Counted from the first letter of the stretch, positions 24,553 through 34,645 are shown. The stretch: 64,000 nucleotides of DNA from Mucilaginibacter jinjuensis (GCF_028596025.1 NZ_CP117167.1:6014001-6078000); one strand, 5' to 3'. The notes: generated by a model not told the origin, from the sequence alone. Numbers and translations: made by a program.

Positions 24553-26592
24553 TCTAACAATTAATACCCAACCTGCTGGTTTGGGTAAATTATCATCCTG
24601 TAAATCTATTATATAATAATATGTCCCCACCGGTAAAGGGCTGCCATTATAAGTACCATCCCACGCAGTTGAACCACCTTTATTTTGAAATACCTGCTGG
24701 CCGTTTCGGTTATATACACTTAGTAAAGCATTGGGGTAAGTGATCAGGTTTTTAATCTCCCATTTATCATTAATACCATCACCATTGGGCGTAAATGTAT
24801 TGGGTATGGTTAGTAGTTGATAAACCCTTACAAACACATCGCTGGTACTTTCGCCGCAGATTGTGTTTGATACTACATGTAGGGTATAAGTTATATCCTG
24901 CGGGGGTGTGGCAGTTGGTGTTAAAGAAGTGCTGGTGTTTAAATAGAGATTTGGTGTCCAATAGTAATTTACCTTATCCCCTTTAGCAATTCCATTTAGC
25001 TGTGCGCTTTGGCCGGCAAATATTTTGATAGTTTGCCCGGCATCAGCCTGTGGTTTTTTTAAAACGTTTACGGTGATATGTGTATAGGGTGCTACATCGG
25101 GGCAGCCGCTATTACTTACAGTTACCTCATAGGTGGTGGTTACAGCCGGGTTCGCAATAGGGTTCGCAATATCATCATGATCGAGCCCTATTGCTGGGAC
25201 CCATTTATAGGTGGTTGCATTTTTTGCATCGACCGACAGTTGGGTTACATCGCCCTCACAAACATCAACATTTGTGGCACTTGTTGAATTTATAGTTGCC
25301 GGTAAACTAACATTCACGATAGTATGTGCAAAAGTAGAACACCCATTTTTAGTTACCTTAACCGTATATACACCATTTAGGGTTGGATCGCCATTATAAC
25401 TAATAAAAGGGCTGCTTTCTGTTGATGTAAAACCACTGGGGCCGCTCCATTCAAAAGTGGGGTCGCCGGCCAAGCTCAAACCCTGCGGATAAACGGTAAT
25501 AACGTCCAAACTTAACTGCACAGGATAACCTATACAACCGCTGGTTACTGCATCAATTTTAAGAACCGGGTCGGGATATACATTAATTGTTAACGGATCT
25601 GAATAAATACGGCAACTCTCTGAAGTGCTTGTACCGGCTAAAACACCAACCCGGTACTGGTAAATACCAATAGCCGCATTGGGGATGCTAAGCGGCAAAC
25701 TGGATGTTTGAGCGCCGGGAGTAGTCACATTTTGCCAGTCGCCATAGGTTTCGTTTCTAAACTGCCATTGATAACTTGGGTTAGTATAACCTGTTTGCTG
25801 AGATACCAGTGTATAATTGATATTGGTGTTTTCGCAAACGCTTTTTGGTGTAACATCTCCTATCACATTAAACCCGTTTGTTATCATTGGCCCGCAGGGG
25901 CTGAGGGTAATATCATCCAAGGCGAGGTCGTTCCCGTTGCCATTTCCGTATGAATTATTTGCAATCTCAATAATTACGTCAGCCCCATCAACAGGTGAGG
26001 TAAACAATGTTCCCACCGGTATCCATTGCGGTAAATCTGTAGCCTTTAAATTACCAGTATTAATGGATTTGATAATGGCCTTAGTCGTCGCATCCCTGAT
26101 ATTGAACGTTATATTTGGTTCTACATAACCCTGGGTGCTGGGCAAATCGCGCAATATGTTCATTATAAAAGCTCCGAAATAATAGGTTGTTCCAGGGCAC
26201 AACGTATTTCCAGGCACTCTCTCTGTAAAAAATACATCAGGCTGGGCCCCGGCATTAATAATCATCATATAACCGTGCGGGTCTCCGGTATGGTCTTGAT
26301 TAAGAGATTGCCACGTGCCGCCCTTACAAGTAGGCCCCATAACTGATTGCAGCGTATACATACCTGCATCCGGGTGATTTGGAACTAAATCGGGACCGCC
26401 GCAATTATCAGCAAAATAATACAGGTCTGTAACGCCATCAGGCAGAGCGGGACCGGGCTCATAAAGTGTACCATGCCCAAATGTTTCACTAAATGCAGGT
26501 GCGCCCAAATTACCTGTACATTGCTGCGCACAAACAAATTGTGCACAGGCAATAAATATTGCAATTAGTAGAACGGTAATAAATTGGCGCAT
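24550..26592 (-). CDS. Type 9 secreted protein with gliding-motility C-terminal domain (paralog 1)
   Basis: 680 residues. A Sec signal peptide (ends FVCAQQ) precedes an N-terminal beta-rich domain starting GAPAFSETFGHGTLY, which shows the DDITLSPCGP end of a carbohydrate-binding-like sandwich. Ig/PKD-like repeats follow (about 245-560). The C-terminal domain has IPNTFTPNGDGINDKWEIKN and ends YYYIIDLQ..GWVLIVR, the gliding motility-associated/type B sorting domain read by the type 9 secretion system. The protein should be exported and attached or released at the surface. Third of three tandem paralogs by direction of transcription. Confidence 0.88.
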   Translation of the reverse strand: MRQFITVLLIAIFIACAQFVCAQQCTGNLGAPAFSETFGHGTLYEPGPALPDGVTDLYYFADNCGGPDLVPNHPDAGMYTLQSVMGPTCKGGTWQSLNQDHTGDPHGYMMIINAGAQPDVFFTERVPGNTLCPGTTYYFGAFIMNILRDLPSTQGYVEPNITFNIRDATTKAIIKSINTGNLKATDLPQWIPVGTLFTSPVDGADVIIEIANNSYGNGNGNDLALDDITLSPCGPMITNGFNVIGDVTPKSVCENTNINYTLVSQQTGYTNPSYQWQFRNETYGDWQNVTTPGAQTSSLPLSIPNAAIGIYQYRVGVLAGTSTSESCRIYSDPLTINVYPDPVLKIDAVTSGCIGYPVQLSLDVITVYPQGLSLAGDPTFEWSGPSGFTSTESSPFISYNGDPTLNGVYTVKVTKNGCSTFAHTIVNVSLPATINSTSATNVDVCEGDVTQLSVDAKNATTYKWVPAIGLDHDDIANPIANPAVTTTYEVTVSNSGCPDVAPYTHITVNVLKKPQADAGQTIKIFAGQSAQLNGIAKGDKVNYYWTPNLYLNTSTSLTPTATPPQDITYTLHVVSNTICGESTSDVFVRVYQLLTIPNTFTPNGDGINDKWEIKNLITYPNALLSVYNRNGQQVFQNKGGSTAWDGTYNGSPLPVGTYYYIIDLQDDNLPKPAGWVLIVR

Positions 26593-26689
26593 TAAGTTTA
26601 TAAGCGTAAGGACACGCGGTTTGTAAAAATAGCAATTTCATTCATTGATGAAACATTATCCAACTACCTAATACTCAGTATTTAATTGT

Positions 26690-28738
26690 TTATCTCACTA
26701 TTAATACCCAGCCGGATGATTTGGGTAAATCACCATCCTGCAGATCTATTACATAATAATAAGTACCTGTAGGGAGCGGCGATCCATTATAAGTACCATC
26801 CCATGCCGTAGCATAACCCCGGCTTTGAAATACTTGCTGCCCGTTACGGTTATAAATACTTACCAGGGCATTGGGGTAAGTACTTATATTTTTAATTTCC
26901 CACTTATCATTTACACCATCGCCATTGGGTGTAAATGTGTTAGGGATACCCAATAGCTGGTATACCCTTACAAAAACACTGCTGGTGCTTTCGCCGCAGG
27001 TTGTGTTTGAGGCAACATGCAACGTATAAGTTATATCCTGTGGAGGAGTAGCAATTGGTGTAAGCGAAGAAGGATCGCTCAAATAATTTGCCGGTGTCCA
27101 AAAATAGTGCACGTCATCACCCTGGGCAGTTCCATTTAATTTGGCGTTTTGCCCGGCAAAGATCCGGGTTTCCTGACCGGCATCTGCCTGCGGTTTTTTT
27201 AAAACATTTACGGTGATATTGGTATAGGGAGCAACATCGGCGCAGCCATCATTACTAACAGTAACCTCATAAATAGTAGTCTCTTTGGGGCTGGCTATCG
27301 GGTTGGCTACATCATCATGATCTAAACCTGTTGAGGGTACCCACTTATAATGCGTTGCATTACTTGCATCAACCGACAATTGTGTTGCATCGCCCTCGCA
27401 AACATTTACATTATTAACGCTGGTTGAATTTATAACAGCCGGAAGTACAACACTTACCGTTGTATGTGCAAAATTTGAGCAGCCATTCTTGGTTACCTTT
27501 AACGTGTACGTGCCATTTATGCTAGGGTCGCCGTTATAGCTAATAAAGGGGCTGCTGTCTGTTGATGTAAACCCGTTGGGGCCGGTCCATTCAAAAGTTG
27601 GATCATCAGGCAAGCTCAAACCGGGCGGGTAAAGAGTTGTAACATTCGCACTAAGTTGCACCGGGTAACCTAAGCAACCGCCGGTTACTGCATCAAGTTC
27701 AATAACCGGGTTCGGGAAAACATTGATAGTTAATGGATCTGAATAAATTCGGCAGCTTTCATTAGTAGTAGCCCCGCCTAAAACCCCCACCCTATACTGG
27801 TAGATACCAACGGCCGCATTGATGATATTAACTGGCAAATTTGCTGTGTTCGAACCCGGCGTTGTCACATCCTGCCAATCGCCATAAGTTGCATTACGGT
27901 ATTGCCATTTATAGCTGGGGTTACTATAGCCCGATGCCTGTGATGCAAGTATGTAGTTGACATTCGTGGCTTCGCAAATGTTTTCTGTTGCCGGCCCGTT
28001 AATCGTCCCAAAACCTGTTTTTATTGTGGGGCCACAAGGCCTGATGGTAATATCATCCAAAGCAATATGAAACACTTTTTCTCCAACTACATTATTAACA
28101 AGTTCTATTAATACACCTTTTCCGTCTGTAGGCGATATAAATAAAGCACTAACCGGTGTCCAGATCCCCGTACCCGGATCTGCAGATATTGGGCCGGTTG
28201 TACCTGTACCCAACAGCAGCGTTTTATCTTCATTCCATACATTAAAAGTTACATCGGGCTTTGTAGCATCCTGCGAGCCGGGTAAATCGCCCCTTAAAAG
28301 GTTCATAATAAATGCGCCCATATAATAAGTGGTTCCGGGGCATAACAGGTCGCCGCTCACCTTTTCTGTAAAAAGGGTTGGAGGGTATTCTTTAGCCGTA
28401 ATAATCATCATGTAGCCATGTGGGTCGCCGGTATGGTCACTGTTTACAACCTGCCAGGTACCATTATTACATGTTTCACTAAGAAAAGATCCCAGTGTAT
28501 AATAGCCATTTATGGGATGATTGGGCACCCCGCCGGTTCCCCCGCCACATGTGGCGTTAAAATAAGTTAACTCGGTAACCAGTTGCTGGGGTTGTGGCCC
28601 GGATTCGTAAAGTGTGCCGTGCCCAAATGTTTCGCTAAAAACAGGCCCGCCAAGCGTACCCGTGCATTGCTGCGCATTAGCAATACGTACGCTAAGCAAA
28701 CCGGCGGCTATTAACAAAAAGGAAGCAAATTGGCGCAT
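26690..28738 (-). CDS. Type 9 secreted protein with gliding-motility C-terminal domain (paralog 2)
   Basis: 682 residues with the same architecture as its neighbour at 24550: signal peptide ending NAQQ, an N-terminal GGPVFSETFGHGTLY sandwich domain, repeats with VYPYPV-type linkers (here NVFPNPVIELD), and the sorting domain IPNTFTPNGDGVNDKWEIKN. It is clearly the closest relative of paralog 1, from long identical stretches in the repeat region. The upstream sequences of the two genes are also alike (GCGCATTAAGTTTATAAGCG), so promoter and gene were duplicated together. Confidence 0.88.
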   Translation of the reverse strand: MRQFASFLLIAAGLLSVRIANAQQCTGTLGGPVFSETFGHGTLYESGPQPQQLVTELTYFNATCGGGTGGVPNHPINGYYTLGSFLSETCNNGTWQVVNSDHTGDPHGYMMIITAKEYPPTLFTEKVSGDLLCPGTTYYMGAFIMNLLRGDLPGSQDATKPDVTFNVWNEDKTLLLGTGTTGPISADPGTGIWTPVSALFISPTDGKGVLIELVNNVVGEKVFHIALDDITIRPCGPTIKTGFGTINGPATENICEATNVNYILASQASGYSNPSYKWQYRNATYGDWQDVTTPGSNTANLPVNIINAAVGIYQYRVGVLGGATTNESCRIYSDPLTINVFPNPVIELDAVTGGCLGYPVQLSANVTTLYPPGLSLPDDPTFEWTGPNGFTSTDSSPFISYNGDPSINGTYTLKVTKNGCSNFAHTTVSVVLPAVINSTSVNNVNVCEGDATQLSVDASNATHYKWVPSTGLDHDDVANPIASPKETTIYEVTVSNDGCADVAPYTNITVNVLKKPQADAGQETRIFAGQNAKLNGTAQGDDVHYFWTPANYLSDPSSLTPIATPPQDITYTLHVASNTTCGESTSSVFVRVYQLLGIPNTFTPNGDGVNDKWEIKNISTYPNALVSIYNRNGQQVFQSRGYATAWDGTYNGSPLPTGTYYYVIDLQDGDLPKSSGWVLIVR

Positions 28739-28834
28739 TAAGTTTATAAGCGCAAGGATACGCTATTTGTAAAAATAGCAATTTCATCGGCAGATAAACC
28801 ATCATTTAAATACCTAACAGTCAATATTTAATTG

Positions 28835-30772
28835 TTATCTCACAATCAGCACCCAGCCGGCTGGTTTGGGCAAATCGTCTTCCTGTAAATCTATCACATA
28901 ATAGTAAGTACCTACCGGCAGCGGGCTGCCATTAAAAGTGCCATCCCATGGTGATGGGTAACCCCGGCTTTGAAACACAGGCTGGCCATTTCTGTTGTAG
29001 ATGCTTACCAGTGCATTAGGATAGGTATTGAGGTTCCTGATATTCCATTTATCATTTACACCATCACCGTTGGGCGAAAAAGTATTAGGTATACTTAACT
29101 GCTGGTACACTCTCACAAAAACACTGCTGGTACTTTCGCCGCAGCCTTCGTCTGATACCACATGCAGGGTATACGTAAGATCCTGCGGTGTACTGGTTAT
29201 TGGTGTAAGGGATAATGAGTTATCGAGATAAAAATAGGGCGTCCAATAACTATGCACATGGTCGCCCTTGGCTGTGCCGTTTAATTTAGCAGTTTGCCCG
29301 GCAAATATTTTGATGGTTTGCCCGGCGTTGGCCTGCGGCTTTTTCCAAACCGTAACAGTAACCTGCAGGGTTGCCGTTACGCCCGAACAGCCATCATTAC
29401 TTGCCGTAACCTGGTAGGTAGTTGTTTGAGTTGGGCTGGCTATGGGGTTAGCAACATCATCATGATCTAATCCTATAGATGGCGTCCATTTATAATGTGT
29501 TGCATTAGCGGCATTAATTATAATTTGCTGGCTGGAGCCCTCGCATATATACAAAGGCTGTATTGGATCTACCGTTGGGGTTGAATAAATGGTAACTGTT
29601 GTTTTTGCAAAAGTGGGGCAACCGTTTTTAGTGATGATTACATCATATTCGCCTTTATCATTTAAAGTAGCACTCTGGGTAATGATAGGGTTACTGTCTG
29701 TAGATGTAAAGCCATTAGGGCCTGTCCAGCTATAAGTATCGCCGCCTGTAGCACTGAGCTGCAAGGGTGTACCAACGCAGGCGCTTGTAGTAGCCGAAAG
29801 CGGGTTAACCGGGTAAGGATACACGTTGATAGTTAAAGGATCTGAGTAGATAATGCAGTTTGGCGATGTTTTGGTACCATCTAAAACACCAATACGGTAT
29901 TGATATGTTCCGGTGGCGGCACCGGGTATATTAACGGGTAATGTTGTAGTGGTTTGTCCTGCTATATTAGCCCAACCACTACCATCATTTTTATTTACCT
30001 GCCACTGGTATGTAGCATTGGTATAGCCCGTTTGCCTGGCGGTTAAAGTATAACTTACATCCTCGCCTGCACACTTGCTTTGTGGACTTACATTGCCAAC
30101 TGTGGCAAATCCGTTTTCTATCGTCGGGCCGTATGGGCTAAAAGTAATGTCATCAATAGCCAAATCGTTACCGTTGCCACCCGGTGCTTTGTTAGTCATC
30201 TTAATAATAACATCCTCTCCATCTGCCGGAGAAACAAACGTAAAACCAAAAGATCGCCACCTGGCATCCGGTGTTGATGGAATGGTGTTGGTTTCAAAGC
30301 TCCCCAAAGGTGTTCCGTCGGGTTTTTCTACACTAAATACAATATCGGGCTGGCTGTAACCCATTGTGCTGGACTGAAGCCTTAAAATATTCATCACATA
30401 AGCATTAAATAAATAGGTTGTACCGGGGCATAGTGTGTTGCCTGGTACTCTTTGGGTATAAAAAACGCTGGGGGTTTGCGATGCATTAATAACCATAAAG
30501 TATCCGTTAGGATCGCCGGTATGGTCTGTTGTATTAAACCAGGAATTAAAGCAGTTTTGAGTTAATGCGTTTACTATTGTATAAAAACCATCACCGGGAC
30601 AGCTATCAGACGTGTAAGTAAGGTTTGTAATTCCCGAAGCCAGGGGTTGGCCGGGATTAGGCCCTGCGCCAAATGTTTCGTTAACAACCGGTAAACCCAG
30701 GCTTTGTGCATCAACATTTAAGGCAATAGCTGTACAGCCTGCAAATAATAAGAATAAAAATAAGTGGCGCAT
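28835..30772 (-). CDS. Type 9 secreted protein with gliding-motility C-terminal domain (paralog 3)
   Basis: 645 residues, the most diverged of the three. It has a signal peptide (ends NVDAQS), an N-terminal domain LPVVNETFGAGPNPGQP without the HGTLY variant, Ig-like repeats, and the sorting domain IPNTFSPNGDGVNDKWNIRN ending GWVLIVR. It is first in order of transcription. Gaps of about 97 bases between the three genes suggest separate or loosely coupled transcription. Confidence 0.87.
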   Translation of the reverse strand: MRHLFLFLLFAGCTAIALNVDAQSLGLPVVNETFGAGPNPGQPLASGITNLTYTSDSCPGDGFYTIVNALTQNCFNSWFNTTDHTGDPNGYFMVINASQTPSVFYTQRVPGNTLCPGTTYLFNAYVMNILRLQSSTMGYSQPDIVFSVEKPDGTPLGSFETNTIPSTPDARWRSFGFTFVSPADGEDVIIKMTNKAPGGNGNDLAIDDITFSPYGPTIENGFATVGNVSPQSKCAGEDVSYTLTARQTGYTNATYQWQVNKNDGSGWANIAGQTTTTLPVNIPGAATGTYQYRIGVLDGTKTSPNCIIYSDPLTINVYPYPVNPLSATTSACVGTPLQLSATGGDTYSWTGPNGFTSTDSNPIITQSATLNDKGEYDVIITKNGCPTFAKTTVTIYSTPTVDPIQPLYICEGSSQQIIINAANATHYKWTPSIGLDHDDVANPIASPTQTTTYQVTASNDGCSGVTATLQVTVTVWKKPQANAGQTIKIFAGQTAKLNGTAKGDHVHSYWTPYFYLDNSLSLTPITSTPQDLTYTLHVVSDEGCGESTSSVFVRVYQQLSIPNTFSPNGDGVNDKWNIRNLNTYPNALVSIYNRNGQPVFQSRGYPSPWDGTFNGSPLPVGTYYYVIDLQEDDLPKPAGWVLIVR

Positions 30773-30881
30773 TTAGGAGTTGAGCGCAGAAATCTTACGC
30801 CGGGCATAAATGTAATAATTTCATCGGTTGATGAAATATTTTTATCCACCAAATAATTGGTATTTAACCAATTATTCCTAA

Positions 30882-31673
30882 TTAATCTATTACAAGATCC
30901 CCTTCAAACACCTTCACAGCCGGGCCTTCTAAAAATATATTGGTGAAGCGATTATCTTCGTTAGTAAAACGGATGTTTAAATCGCCGCCTAAAACTTTAA
31001 TCGGGGTGCTGATAGTACCTGTTTGCCCATTATGCTTTGCCATAGCCAGGGCAACTGCCGTAACACCTGTACCGCAGGCATAGGTCTCGTCTTCTACCCC
31101 ACGCTCAAAGGTGCGTACAAAGTACCCGCCGTTATCGGCAGGTTCAACAAAGTTTACATTGATGCCTTTTTCGGCATAAGTTGCATTATTGCGGATGGCG
31201 TGGCCTTCGTGATAAACGTCTTTATCCTTTAAACCAGTGGTTAACGTTACATAGTGCGGCGAACCTGTGTTTAAAACGTACGCCTCAGCATCGCGGTTAA
31301 TATCATCAACATCTATCATTTGCAGGCTTACCCAGTCGCCACTTTCTGAAATTTTGGCATAATGCGGGCCATCCACTGCCAAAAAGTTCGTTTCGGTATC
31401 AATTACATTCAGGTATTTAGCAAAAGCAACAATACAACGCCCGCCATTGCCGCACATGCTACTGGGCTGGCCATCGGCATTGTAGTAAACCATCTTAAAA
31501 TCGTATCCGGGTTCGTTCTCCAGAAACATAGCACCATCGCCCCCAACACCAAAGCGGCGGTCGCATAAACCGGCTACAAATGCCGGATTATGATGATTTA
31601 CAATATTTTGGCGGTTATCAACCAGTATAAAATCGTTACCGGCTCCCTGATATTTATAGAAATGTAATTTCAC
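30882..31673 (-). CDS. dapF: Diaminopimelate epimerase
   Basis: 263 residues from a GTG start at 31673. The product starts MKLHFYKYQGAGNDF, which is the conserved DapF N-terminus; the longer ORF to 31712 adds 13 unrelated residues. Catalytic Cys74 (MCGNGGRC) and Cys200 (YACGTGVTA) are present. The enzyme converts LL- to meso-diaminopimelate for lysine and peptidoglycan. It appears to be transcribed alone. Confidence 0.96.
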   Translation of the reverse strand: MKLHFYKYQGAGNDFILVDNRQNIVNHHNPAFVAGLCDRRFGVGGDGAMFLENEPGYDFKMVYYNADGQPSSMCGNGGRCIVAFAKYLNVIDTETNFLAVDGPHYAKISESGDWVSLQMIDVDDINRDAEAYVLNTGSPHYVTLTTGLKDKDVYHEGHAIRNNATYAEKGINVNFVEPADNGGYFVRTFERGVEDETYACGTGVTAVALAMAKHNGQTGTISTPIKVLGGDLNIRFTNEDNRFTNIFLEGPAVKVFEGDLVID

Positions 31674-31787
31674 TTTAAATTTAAAATAGTAACGTTGCAA
31701 TAGCCAGGCCAAACATGCTTTACAATAAGCAGTTTGACATATAAACTGATTTTAACATTTTTTAACAAATTTGCGAATAACTTCTTA

Positions 31788-31819
31788 TTGTTCATACCGT
31801 CTTAATGGTATTAAATTTG
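31788..31819 (+). promoter_or_regulatory. Promoter of htrA
   Basis: TTG (31788-31790), 21-base spacer, TAAATTTG (31812-31819). It matches the Bacteroidota consensus. The transcript would begin near 31824, leaving a leader of about 36 bases. Confidence 0.6.
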
Positions 31820-31859
31820 AATATTTAGTTCATCCAAAGTAATAAAGTAATATAATTAT

Positions 31860-33416
31860 ATGAGAAAGATAGGTTTAACATTGTTAACTGCCTTCGTTGG
31901 CGGGGCAATGGCGATCGGTACCTATAAGGTATTTGAAGACAAAACTGCCAACAGCATGAGCTTCGAAGATCGCCAGAAAGTATATTTCGCCAGCAACAAA
32001 TCTGCGGCCATTACATCATCGGCCGGTGAGGTTGATTTTACACAAGCAGCAGCAGCGGTAACACCAGCTGTAGTTTACATCCGTACTACTTATTCGGCTA
32101 CCGCAAGCAGCGGCCGCGATCAGCAAATGGAAGATCTGTTTGGCCAGATGTTTGGCCAGCGCGCCCGTCCACGTTCTTCACAGCCTCAAATGGCTTCGGG
32201 CTCGGGTGTAATTATTTCGCCGGATGGCTATATTGTTACCAACAACCACGTGGTAGAGAAAGCCGATAAAATTACCGTGGCTTTAAATGACCACCGTACC
32301 TACCAAGCCAAAGTAATAGGTACAGACCCTAATACAGATTTAGCCCTTATTAAAATTACCGCAACCAACCTTCCTATTGTAAAAATGGGCAACTCTGATG
32401 ACGCACGCGTTGGCGAGTGGGTACTGGCCGTAGGTAACCCTTTTAACTTAACATCAACCGTAACTGCCGGTATTATCAGCGCCAAAGGCCGTAACATCGG
32501 CATTATTGGCAGCGATGATAATGGCGACGATGAGGATCAAAACCCATTTGGCCCTACACGTAACCAACCGGCTACACCTAAGGTTAATAAAGCCATTGAA
32601 TCATTTATCCAAACGGATGCTGCCATTAACCCAGGTAACAGCGGCGGTGCATTGGTAAACACTAAAGGCGAGTTGATTGGTATTAACTCTGCCATTGCAT
32701 CACACACCGGATCATACGAAGGCTATGGTTTTGCCATCCCGATTAACCTGGCTAAAAAGGTGCTGGATGATATTGAGAAATATGGTAGTGTAAAACGTGG
32801 TTACATCGGTGTAAACTTCCTTGAGTTAAATGAAGATGCTGCCGAAAGATTAAACATTAAAACAACCAATGGTTTATATGTTAATGATTTAGTTGCAGGT
32901 GGTGGTGCCGAGCAGGCCGGCATCCGCAAAGGCGATATTATTACCAAGGTTGATGGTACTACCATTTACGAATCATCAGACTTGCAGGAGCGTGTAGGCC
33001 GCTTACAACCCGGGGATAAAGTTAAGCTTACTGTATTGCGCGATGGCTCTACCAAAGAGATTGCCGTAACGCTGAAAGGTGATGCTGTAGCAGCTAAAAC
33101 TACTGTTGCCCGTACAAAATCTGCAGAAGAGCTTTACAACAAACTAGGTGCAAGCTTTAAACCACTAAGCCCTCAGGAAAAAAGCAAACTGCATGTAAGC
33201 AGCGGTGTGGTGGTAACACAAGTTCGCGCGGGTGGTTTCTTTGATGAGACCGAAACCCCTGTTGGCTCTGTAATTATCAGTATCAACAAACAGCCGATAA
33301 ACGGCATTGCTGATATTGATAAAGCCATAACCAATACCCACAATGGCATGGTTACCATTACCGGTGTTTACCCGGATGGTACCAGCTTTAACAATACTTT
33401 TCAGGCACAAAACTAA
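31860..33416 (+). CDS. HtrA/DegQ family periplasmic serine protease
   Basis: 518 residues. An N-terminal membrane anchor or uncleaved signal (residues 1-20) is followed by a trypsin-like domain with His130 (TNNHVV), Asp160 (NTDLALIK) and Ser261 (NPGNSGGAL). Two PDZ domains follow (about 305-395 and 425-515). The family degrades or refolds damaged envelope proteins. An acidic insert, GSDDNGDDEDQNPFG (217-231), lies between strands near the active site. A strong terminator follows at 33436. Confidence 0.96.
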   Translation: MRKIGLTLLTAFVGGAMAIGTYKVFEDKTANSMSFEDRQKVYFASNKSAAITSSAGEVDFTQAAAAVTPAVVYIRTTYSATASSGRDQQMEDLFGQMFGQRARPRSSQPQMASGSGVIISPDGYIVTNNHVVEKADKITVALNDHRTYQAKVIGTDPNTDLALIKITATNLPIVKMGNSDDARVGEWVLAVGNPFNLTSTVTAGIISAKGRNIGIIGSDDNGDDEDQNPFGPTRNQPATPKVNKAIESFIQTDAAINPGNSGGALVNTKGELIGINSAIASHTGSYEGYGFAIPINLAKKVLDDIEKYGSVKRGYIGVNFLELNEDAAERLNIKTTNGLYVNDLVAGGGAEQAGIRKGDIITKVDGTTIYESSDLQERVGRLQPGDKVKLTVLRDGSTKEIAVTLKGDAVAAKTTVARTKSAEELYNKLGASFKPLSPQEKSKLHVSSGVVVTQVRAGGFFDETETPVGSVIISINKQPINGIADIDKAITNTHNGMVTITGVYPDGTSFNNTFQAQN

Positions 33417-33435
33417 AACTGGAAACTAATAACAT

Positions 33436-33466
33436 AAAAAGACCCGGCCATAAGCCGGGTCTTTTT
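33436..33466 (+). terminator. Terminator of htrA
   Basis: Stem AAAAAGACCCGGC/GCCGGGTCTTTTT with loop CATAA, followed by GTTTG, 20 bases after the stop codon. Confidence 0.85.
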
Positions 33467-33723
33467 GTTTGTACCAATCATTCTTTAAAGCTCATTCTTA
33501 ATTTCAGGCAAAATTTAACTTAAAACTACATTTTTTCCCGGGGGTTAAATTTGATTTTGGTGTATTTTTTACACTATGTGGCAGGCAATATTCCTAAAAA
33601 GAATGCGCCATAAAATCGATTTTTCAAAAAGAAGACCCTTTTGTTATTAGAATTTTAACATTATACTAAAAATGTTACAAGTACAACCATTATGGGCACT
33701 TCTTCGTTATCTTTATATAACTA

Positions 33724-33825
33724 ATGAATATCACTATGAAATATCCACCATTAAAATACTTAGTACTTCAGTTTTTGACAGCTGGGGTAATGATGGCATT
33801 AGCATTGGCTATGCATAACGCCTAA
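33724..33825 (+). CDS. Possible 33-residue single-pass membrane peptide
   Basis: An ORF of 34 codons with product MNITMKYPPLKYLVLQFLTA then GVMMALALAMHNA. A basic start is followed by about 20 hydrophobic residues, as in small single-span membrane proteins. An internal ATG at 33736 is an alternative start. A TATCTTTA box lies 14 bases upstream (33713-33720) and would serve as a promoter. The rest of 33467-33931 holds no other gene. Without a homologue this remains a candidate. Confidence 0.42.
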   Translation: MNITMKYPPLKYLVLQFLTAGVMMALALAMHNA

Positions 33826-33894
33826 TTGCACAACACCCGTGCAAAACAGATTTAAGAGTCGGCCTTTTTAAAAGACGAACAGAAACAATACGGC

Positions 33895-33926
33895 TTGCTA
33901 ATTTCTATAGCAAAGCACTATCTTTG
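33895..33926 (+). promoter_or_regulatory. Promoter of pdeM, very short leader
   Basis: TTG (33895-33897), 21-base spacer, TATCTTTG (33919-33926). The predicted transcript start is at about 33930-33932, at or next to the ATG, so the mRNA is leaderless or nearly so. Confidence 0.65.
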
Positions 33927-33931
33927 CTGTA

Positions 33932-34594
33932 ATGAAGATATGTGCAGAAGCTGAGCTTAACTTATTAGAACAAACCCTTTTATTACTTCCCGAAAAAGCT
34001 ATTTACTGGCAGGAGGAAAAAGCGCTTATTGCTGCCGATGTGCATTTGGGTAAATCGGGCCACTTCCGCAAAGCCGGCATTGCCATACCGCAAAATATTG
34101 CGCAGGAAGACCTGGCCGTATTATCAGATCTTATTGCCCAGTACAAGCCCGCTAAACTCATTTTTTTAGGCGATCTGTTCCACAGCACACTTAATACCGA
34201 TTGGGATTGGTTTGCCTTATGGCGCGAGCAATTCCCCAAACTTCAGATCATTTTGGTAAAAGGCAATCACGATATTATTAACGATGCCCACTATCATAAG
34301 CTCGATATTGAAACTCCAATGGAATACAGTATCGGCCCGTTTTTAATGCTGCATCACCCGCAAACAGAGGCACAATTAGCAACAGCAATTGGTTATGTAA
34401 TGTGCGGACACATCCACCCCGGCGTGCGCCTGCAGGGCAAGGGCCGTCAAAGCTTAACCCTACCCTGCTTTACCTTTGGTGAACGGCAAGCCATTCTACC
34501 TTCATTCGGGAAATTTACCGGCAAGGTGGCCATCAGGCACAAAGGCGATGATCATGTGTTTGGGGTGTTGGAGAATAGGGTGATAAGGGTGTGA
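33932..34594 (+). CDS. pdeM: Ligase-associated DNA damage response endonuclease PdeM
   Basis: 220-residue metallophosphoesterase. Metal-binding motifs are AADVHLGK, IFLGDLFHS, LVKGNHDI and MCGHIHPG. The start LLPEKAIYWQEEKALIAADV is typical of PdeM rather than of general phosphoesterases. The family is usually grouped with a DNA ligase/exonuclease/helicase repair set, but no such partners are adjacent here, so the set is split in this genome or lies elsewhere. Confidence 0.92.
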   Translation: MKICAEAELNLLEQTLLLLPEKAIYWQEEKALIAADVHLGKSGHFRKAGIAIPQNIAQEDLAVLSDLIAQYKPAKLIFLGDLFHSTLNTDWDWFALWREQFPKLQIILVKGNHDIINDAHYHKLDIETPMEYSIGPFLMLHHPQTEAQLATAIGYVMCGHIHPGVRLQGKGRQSLTLPCFTFGERQAILPSFGKFTGKVAIRHKGDDHVFGVLENRVIRV

Positions 34595-34645
34595 GAATAG
34601 AGGCAAGAAACGAGAGCCAGGAAACAAGATGGGCTTTCACTTTTT

